Virus record (IMG/VR): IMGVR_UViG_3300042309_000244 | Coordinates: 1-33,921 of that record | Source: a virus | Reading direction: 5' to 3' (one strand) | DNA length: 33,921 bases | Shown here: positions 30,367 through 33,921 of the stretch, one piece after another | How the letters are laid out: each line of letters begins with the position of its first letter | Position numbering within the stretch: the first letter of the stretch is position 1 | Program-made: the position numbers and the translations under genes | The notes under the pieces: generated by a model | Seen by the model: only the letters and a program-made list of their open reading frames with translations | Database searches by the model: none | Told to the model about the DNA's origin: nothing

Positions 30367-31025
30367 CCGCCTTGCTGAACACCCTGCAGGACTACAGGGG
30401 CCGCCACAGCGGCCAGACCGCATGGGTGATCGGTTCGGGCGCCAGCCTCAATCACGTCCCGCGCGGGTTCTGGGACGGCAAGCTTGTGGTCTGCACCAAC
30501 TTCGTCGGTTCACGCCTCGGGCTGGACGACTACTACTCGGTCACGCACTACCACTGCGACGCAGCTGTGCTGGCAGCCTCGCGCCCTGACCTGCCGGTCA
30601 TCACCCCCGTGGTCGACCAAGGCGGTCCGGCTGCGATCCCTGATCCGCCGCAGGCGCCGTGCATCTACTTCGCCGAGACAGCCTCGCAGCAGTACTCGTC
30701 TTTCAACACTGACCAGCACTGGCCGACCGATCCCGACCATCTGGTCGTCGGGCCGACGAGCCTGCACATGACCATGCACTTCGCTGCCTACCTCGGCGCC
30801 GCGCACATCGTGCTCGCGGGCGCGGACTGCGGGCGCCTTGATGACGAGATCAACTTCAGCACCTACGCGCCCGGCACGTTCCCGCTGGACGTGTGGGAGT
30901 CCTCGCTGCGCCAGGTGGCAGCACGGCTGCGCCACGACGGGGTCAGCGTGATGAGCCTCAACCCGTTCGCCAACTTCGCTTTGGAGGGCCACGCCTTCCG
31001 AGGCCCGACAGTGAGCATCAACTAG
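30357..31025 (+). CDS. DUF115/Maf-like sugar transferase family protein (tentative)
   Basis: 222 aa, overlapping the GT2 gene by 10 bases. AWVIGSGASLNHVPRGFWDG is a nucleotide-binding Rossmann start like that of DUF115 and related sugar-transferase proteins; then VVCTNFVGSRLGLDDYYSVT, SLHMTMHFAAYLGAAHIVLAGADCG and SVMSLNPFANFALEG. These patterns occur in sialyl- or nonulosonate-transferase-like proteins. Placement with two glycosyltransferases supports a sugar transfer or sugar-handling role. Family assignment is by pattern only. Confidence 0.6.
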   Translation: MGLTALLNTLQDYRGRHSGQTAWVIGSGASLNHVPRGFWDGKLVVCTNFVGSRLGLDDYYSVTHYHCDAAVLAASRPDLPVITPVVDQGGPAAIPDPPQAPCIYFAETASQQYSSFNTDQHWPTDPDHLVVGPTSLHMTMHFAAYLGAAHIVLAGADCGRLDDEINFSTYAPGTFPLDVWESSLRQVAARLRHDGVSVMSLNPFANFALEGHAFRGPTVSIN

Positions 31026-31144
31026 TGACCGGACTGTGCGCGGTGTGCGGCATGCACTGCGCTGACCTGCACCTAGAAGCGCAGCAGCCCACCGAAACTT
31101 CGACACCCCAGGAGGAGCCGTGGCAATTACCAACGGCTATGTGA
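31025..31144 (+). CDS. CxxC miniprotein before the connector
   Basis: 39 aa from a GTG that overlaps the previous stop. TGLCAVCGMHCADLHLEA gives Cys4, Cys7 and Cys11, a possible zinc knuckle; the rest is polar. Its 3' end overlaps the connector gene by 25 bases. Marginal but consistent with other Cys-rich miniproteins in this genome. Confidence 0.4.
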   Translation: MTGLCAVCGMHCADLHLEAQQPTETSTPQEEPWQLPTAM

Positions 31145-31722
31145 CCCTGTCCGAGGTGAAGGCTGCGGCCCGCATCACCGACTCTGTTGACGACACCCTG
31201 CTGGAAGCCAGCATCGAGGCATCCTCGCGGCTGATCGACGGGTACGCCGAGCGCCGGTTCTACACCGCCGGCACAGAGGTGCGCTACTACGCCGCCTCCG
31301 ATCACTACTGGCTGGACGTGGACGACATCGCCAGCGCGACCATCACGCTGGAGACTGCCAGCGACCTCGACGGCGTGTTTGACCAGACGTGGCAGACCAG
31401 CGACTACCAGCTTGAGCCCCTGAACCGCACCGCCAGCGGGCTGTCATTCCCGACCACGCGCATCCGCGCTGTCGGTGACTACCTGTTCCCGGTCGACCCC
31501 GAGGTCGGCGTGAAGGTGACCGGCGTGTTCGGCTTCGGCACGGCCGTGCCGACTGCCGTGAAGCAGGCCTGCCTGATCATGAGCCTGCGCCAGTTCAAGC
31601 GCTACGACTCCCCGCTGGGCATCACGTTCAGCGAGCTGGGCGGCATGCGCGTCACGCGGATGGACCCTGATGTCGAGGCGCTGCTGCGCCCCTACCGCAA
31701 GAGCGCGGTCGGCATCGCATGA
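31120..31722 (+). CDS. Head-to-tail connector (gp6/adaptor type)
   Basis: 200 aa, GTG with CAGGAGGAG site. Helical N-terminus (TLSEVKAAARITDSVDDTLLEASIEASSRLIDGYAERRFY) matches head-tail adaptor proteins that bind beneath the portal; then strands (TEVRYYAASDHYWLDVDDIA) and a C-terminal KQACLIMSLRQFKRYDSPLG helix. Starts the neck module after the glycosylation cassette. Confidence 0.85.
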   Translation: MAITNGYVTLSEVKAAARITDSVDDTLLEASIEASSRLIDGYAERRFYTAGTEVRYYAASDHYWLDVDDIASATITLETASDLDGVFDQTWQTSDYQLEPLNRTASGLSFPTTRIRAVGDYLFPVDPEVGVKVTGVFGFGTAVPTAVKQACLIMSLRQFKRYDSPLGITFSELGGMRVTRMDPDVEALLRPYRKSAVGIA

Positions 31723-32123
31723 CCAGCATCTCCGCGATCCGCACCGGGCTGGCCACGCGCCTGGGCACCATCTCCGGCCTGCGCACTGCTGCCACCGTGC
31801 CGGACGATCCCAAGCCCCCCGTTGCCATCGTCATGCCGCCGACTGTCACCTACGACACCGCGATGGGTCGCGGGCTCGACACCTACGAGTTCACCATCCT
31901 CGTCATGGTCGGTCGGCTCTCGGAGCGCACCGCGCAGGCGTCGCTCGACGGCTACGCCAACCCCTCGGGCGCGGGCAGCATCAAGACGGCCATTGAGGCC
32001 GACAGGACTCTCGGCGGTGCTGCCAGCACCTGCCGAGTGACGGACATGCGGAACGTGGGACCCATGTCCATTGCAGAAAACACCTACCTGACCGCGGAAT
32101 TCGTGGTCACGGTCTACGCATAA
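31719..32123 (+). CDS. Tail terminator / neck protein
   Basis: 134 aa, ATGA overlap. N-terminal helix (SAIRTGLATRLGTISGLRT), then strands (VAIVMPPTVTYDTAMGRGLD, TYEFTILVMVGRLSERTAQA) and a final AENTYLTAEFVVTVYA strand. This fold order is that of siphovirus tail terminator proteins capping the tail tube. It directly precedes the major tail gene, as usual. Confidence 0.75.
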   Translation: MTSISAIRTGLATRLGTISGLRTAATVPDDPKPPVAIVMPPTVTYDTAMGRGLDTYEFTILVMVGRLSERTAQASLDGYANPSGAGSIKTAIEADRTLGGAASTCRVTDMRNVGPMSIAENTYLTAEFVVTVYA

Positions 32124-32132
32124 GGAGCCACC

Positions 32133-32549
32133 ATGGCCAAGTTCGTCCTCACTAACCCGGTGGTTGTGTTCGCCGGGTCCACGGTCACGACCTCCGTCGC
32201 GTCCGTGACCATCTCGCTGGAGTCCGATGACGTGGAGACCACGGCCTTCGGTGGGTCCGGCTGGCGCTCGCGCGTCACGGGGCTGAAGTCCGGCACGTTC
32301 GACATGGAGATCCATCAGGACTTCGCGTCCTCGGCAATCGACTCGGTGATCTACACCGCGTTCGAGGCTGGCACCGCTGCCGTCACGGTCATCCCCGGCG
32401 GCACGGCGGCCGTCAGCGCCACCAACCCGTCCTTCAGCTTCGCCGTCGCGGTTACCAGCTACACCCCGGTCGACGGCGCTGTCGGCGACCTGGCGACCGC
32501 GTCCTACAGCTTCCCGATCTCGGGCGCTGTCACCCGCGCCACCGCCTAG
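32133..32549 (+). CDS. Major tail protein
   Basis: 138 aa, AAGGAGCC site. Strand-rich: VFAGSTVTTSVASVTISLES, DDVETTAFGGSGWRSRVTGL, SGTFDMEIHQDF, GGTAAVSATNPSFSFAVAVT, TASYSFPISGAVTR. Matches small actinophage tail-tube proteins. Forms the stacked hexamer tube; likely among the most expressed tail genes. Confidence 0.88.
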   Translation: MAKFVLTNPVVVFAGSTVTTSVASVTISLESDDVETTAFGGSGWRSRVTGLKSGTFDMEIHQDFASSAIDSVIYTAFEAGTAAVTVIPGGTAAVSATNPSFSFAVAVTSYTPVDGAVGDLATASYSFPISGAVTRATA

Positions 32550-32623
32550 TTCCACCTGCTCCACCCTCCTGCGCCTCCGATCTCGGGGGCTCCTACCTGT
32601 GACCCTGTGAAAGGGGTAGTCCC

Positions 32624-32911
32624 ATGATGCGGATCGCTCTCAAGGTTGAGTACGACGATGGATCGGAGGCGGCGGTGGTTGCCGCCGCCCCCGATCTCAT
32701 CGCATTCGAGCGGCACTTCGACAAGCCGATGACGGTGTTCGCGGACTCGCCGCGCGTGGAGTGGATGCTGTGGCTGGCATGGACCGCCCTGCATCGTCAA
32801 AGCAAGACGGCCGACGCCTTCGACCCGTGGACCGAGAAGGTCAGCGGCATCGTGTTCGGTGAGCAGCAGGGCGACATCGTCCCTTTGGAGAGCAGTCAGC
32901 CCACTGGCTGA
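32624..32911 (+). CDS. Tail assembly chaperone, short form (G-like)
   Basis: 95 aa; GAAAGGGG site, ATG ATG start. Contains ALKVEYDDGSEAAVVAAAPD, AFERHFDKPMTVFADSPRVE and WMLWLAWTALHRQSKTADAF (the LWxAWxAL-R-x helix typical of the family). Helps tail protein polymerise on the tape measure. A slippery heptamer near its end gives a longer product. Confidence 0.85.
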   Translation: MMRIALKVEYDDGSEAAVVAAAPDLIAFERHFDKPMTVFADSPRVEWMLWLAWTALHRQSKTADAFDPWTEKVSGIVFGEQQGDIVPLESSQPTG

Positions 32912-33051
32912 TGGTTCACCTCGCCTACGAATGGCGAGTGCTGCCCGACGAGCTTGACCGGCTCTCGCCTCGCATGCTCGCCACGATGTACAGATACCTG
33001 ACCTGGCGTCAGATCCAGCTCCAGAAGGCCAGCAAGGAAGGGCGGCGGTGA
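32624..33051 (+). CDS. Tail assembly chaperone, -1 frameshift product (G-T-like)
   Basis: 142 aa if the ribosome slips by -1 on CCCTTTG (32881-32887), which lies in exact X-XXY-YYZ register (C CCT TTG in the zero frame). Downstream reading continues GEQSAHWLMVHLAYEWRVLP then DELDRLSPRMLATMYRYLTW and ends at 33051, overlapping the next start. The second part alone could start at ATG 32911 (TGATG) but T-like domains are normally made only as fusions. Position between major tail and tape-measure genes is canonical. Confidence 0.8.
32881..32887 (+). promoter_or_regulatory. Programmed -1 frameshift slippery site
   Basis: CCCTTTG aligned as C CCT TTG in the short-form frame, 22 bases before its stop. 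Slippage puts CCC and TTT in the P and A sites, and the -1 frame is open to 33051. Confidence 0.75.
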
Positions 33052-33587
33052 TGTATCAGGTCGAGTTCGAGCACGACATCGCCGCCTTCATCAACCGGTT
33101 GGAGAAGTTCGACAAGGACGTGTCCAAGGAACTCAAGGCACAGCTGCGTCGCGGAGCCAACGACGTGGCCTACAACGCCCGTGCGCGCGTCGCCTCAGTT
33201 GGAGTTCCGTTGTCCAATTGGGCCAAGTCGTGGCAAGAGCAGGACCGTGACGCTGGTCGCCAGATCAACTACGACGCTGCCCGCGCTAGCAAGCAGATCA
33301 AGGTGCGCAACTACCGAGTGCGCGCACGCGGTCGCGTGACGGCGTTCGGCGTGCAGGTCGTCAACATGGATCCGGCCGCCAGCATCTTTGAGTTGGCCGG
33401 GTCCAAGAACTCGACATCGAGGTCAGGGCGTGGCGGTTCGTACACGTTCAACCAGAACCTGATCAACCGGTTCGGCAAGGACCGATACCCGCGGATTCTC
33501 TATCCGTCGTACTACGCCGGGATCAAGAGCGCCCGTCGAGCCATTGAGAACGCTGTGATGGACGCGGCGAGGAAGGTGGGCCTGTAA
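33051..33587 (+). CDS. HK97-gp10-like neck/tail protein (tentative)
   Basis: 178 aa from ATG 33051. N-terminal helix FEHDIAAFINRLEKFDKDVSKELKAQLRRGANDVAYNARARV resembles the start of HK97 gp10-like proteins; then WAKSWQEQDRDAGRQINYDA, YRVRARGRVTAFGVQVVNMD, IFELAGSKNS and a C-terminal SARRAIENAVMDAARKV helix. gp10-like genes usually precede the major tail gene; here it is between chaperone and tape measure. Alternatives: a distinct tail protein. Its stop overlaps the tape-measure start. Confidence 0.6.
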   Translation: MYQVEFEHDIAAFINRLEKFDKDVSKELKAQLRRGANDVAYNARARVASVGVPLSNWAKSWQEQDRDAGRQINYDAARASKQIKVRNYRVRARGRVTAFGVQVVNMDPAASIFELAGSKNSTSRSGRGGSYTFNQNLINRFGKDRYPRILYPSYYAGIKSARRAIENAVMDAARKVGL

Positions 33588-33921
33588 TGGCGCGTGACGG
33601 CATCAGAGTCCACATCTATGGCGACTACGACGACAAGGACATCCGCAAAGCCCAGAGAGACCTAGAGTCCCTGAAGAAGGGCAGCGGGGACACCACCACG
33701 TCCTTCGCTGGACTGGCCAAGGGTGCGCTCGGCCTCGGTGCTGCTCTCGGCGTGGGCTTTGCTGGCGTCCAGGCGGTTGCTGACTTTATGCGCGACTCGT
33801 TCGCCGAGGCGCAGGAATCCATCAAGGCCACCGCCGCCACGGCGCAGATCATCCAGTCCACCGGTGGCGCTGCCAAGGTCACCGCGCAGCAGGTCGGCGA
33901 TCTGGCCAACCGCATCAGCGA
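33587..33921 (+). CDS. Tape measure protein, N-terminal part (cut by window end)
   Basis: 111 complete codons from an ATG overlapping the previous stop. MARDGIRVHIYGDYDDKDIR, then KAQRDLESLKKGSGDTTTSF, a Gly/Ala hydrophobic segment (GALGLGAALGVGFAGVQAVA) and SFAEAQESIKATAATAQIIQ followed by TGGAAKVTAQQVGDLANRIS. The wording is that of actinophage tape measures. The frame differs from that of the C-terminal part at the window start, so some sequence is missing between them. Confidence 0.88.
   Translation, partial: MARDGIRVHIYGDYDDKDIRKAQRDLESLKKGSGDTTTSFAGLAKGALGLGAALGVGFAGVQAVADFMRDSFAEAQESIKATAATAQIIQSTGGAAKVTAQQVGDLANRIS

Overview
This window is most of the genome of a temperate, long-tailed (siphovirus-type) phage of a high-GC actinobacterium. 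The host inference rests on strongly G/C-ending codons throughout, frequent GTG starts, a WhiB-type Fe-S regulator, and an HK97-type head module with actinophage-style tail, primase-helicase and small Cys-rich genes. Temperate life is indicated by a complete tyrosine integrase beside a tRNA-3'-end-like attP core. No plasmid, IS, CRISPR or complete tRNA gene was seen.

Layout. Left end (1-5.3 kb): C-terminal part of the tape-measure protein, a minor tail protein, a 77-aa stand-alone anchor module, a large two-module glycine-rich adhesin and a small aquatic-phage-type protein. Lysis (5.3-6.5 kb): coiled-coil membrane protein, terminator, holin and amidase. Then (6.5-9.3 kb) a small Cys/His protein, a DnaQ-like exonuclease, two leftward genes, a divergent control region, two rightward genes and the leftward integrase. 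attP lies at 9.45-9.55 kb. Accessory block (9.7-12 kb): two membrane proteins, a transglycosylase-like enzyme and several zinc-ribbon miniproteins, facing a three-gene leftward operon that ends with a ribbon-helix-helix gene. DNA metabolism (12-21 kb): a broken 5-methylcytosine methyltransferase, a nuclease/resolvase, a PP-loop enzyme, a RecB/Cas4-like nuclease, a primase-helicase, a GIY-YIG nuclease, an iteron-like array, WhiB, a zinc-ribbon/HTH protein and HNH. Packaging and head (21-28.5 kb): a leftward gene, small and large terminase, a mini membrane protein, portal, two fibre-like proteins, protease and major capsid protein. Then (28.5-31 kb) a three-gene glycosylation-type cassette. Right end (31-33.9 kb): connector, tail terminator, major tail protein, tail assembly chaperone with a -1 frameshift, a gp10-like protein and the N-terminus of the tape measure.

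Both ends of the window fall in the tape-measure gene, but the two parts are in different frames if joined directly. The window is therefore a circularly permuted genome opened in this gene with some of the gene missing. The physical end is more likely near 21.1 kb, between HNH and the terminases. The most unusual points are: (1) a methyltransferase gene carrying a (GA)15 tract, a G9 tract and two compensating frameshifts; (2) a dense array of 8-bp iterons with a 26-bp palindrome, next to the replication genes and fully overlapped by a translationally coupled mini-ORF; (3) an identical bipartite operator in two distant divergent control regions; (4) a 29-bp repeated start-associated sequence; (5) the glycosyltransferase cassette directly after the capsid gene.
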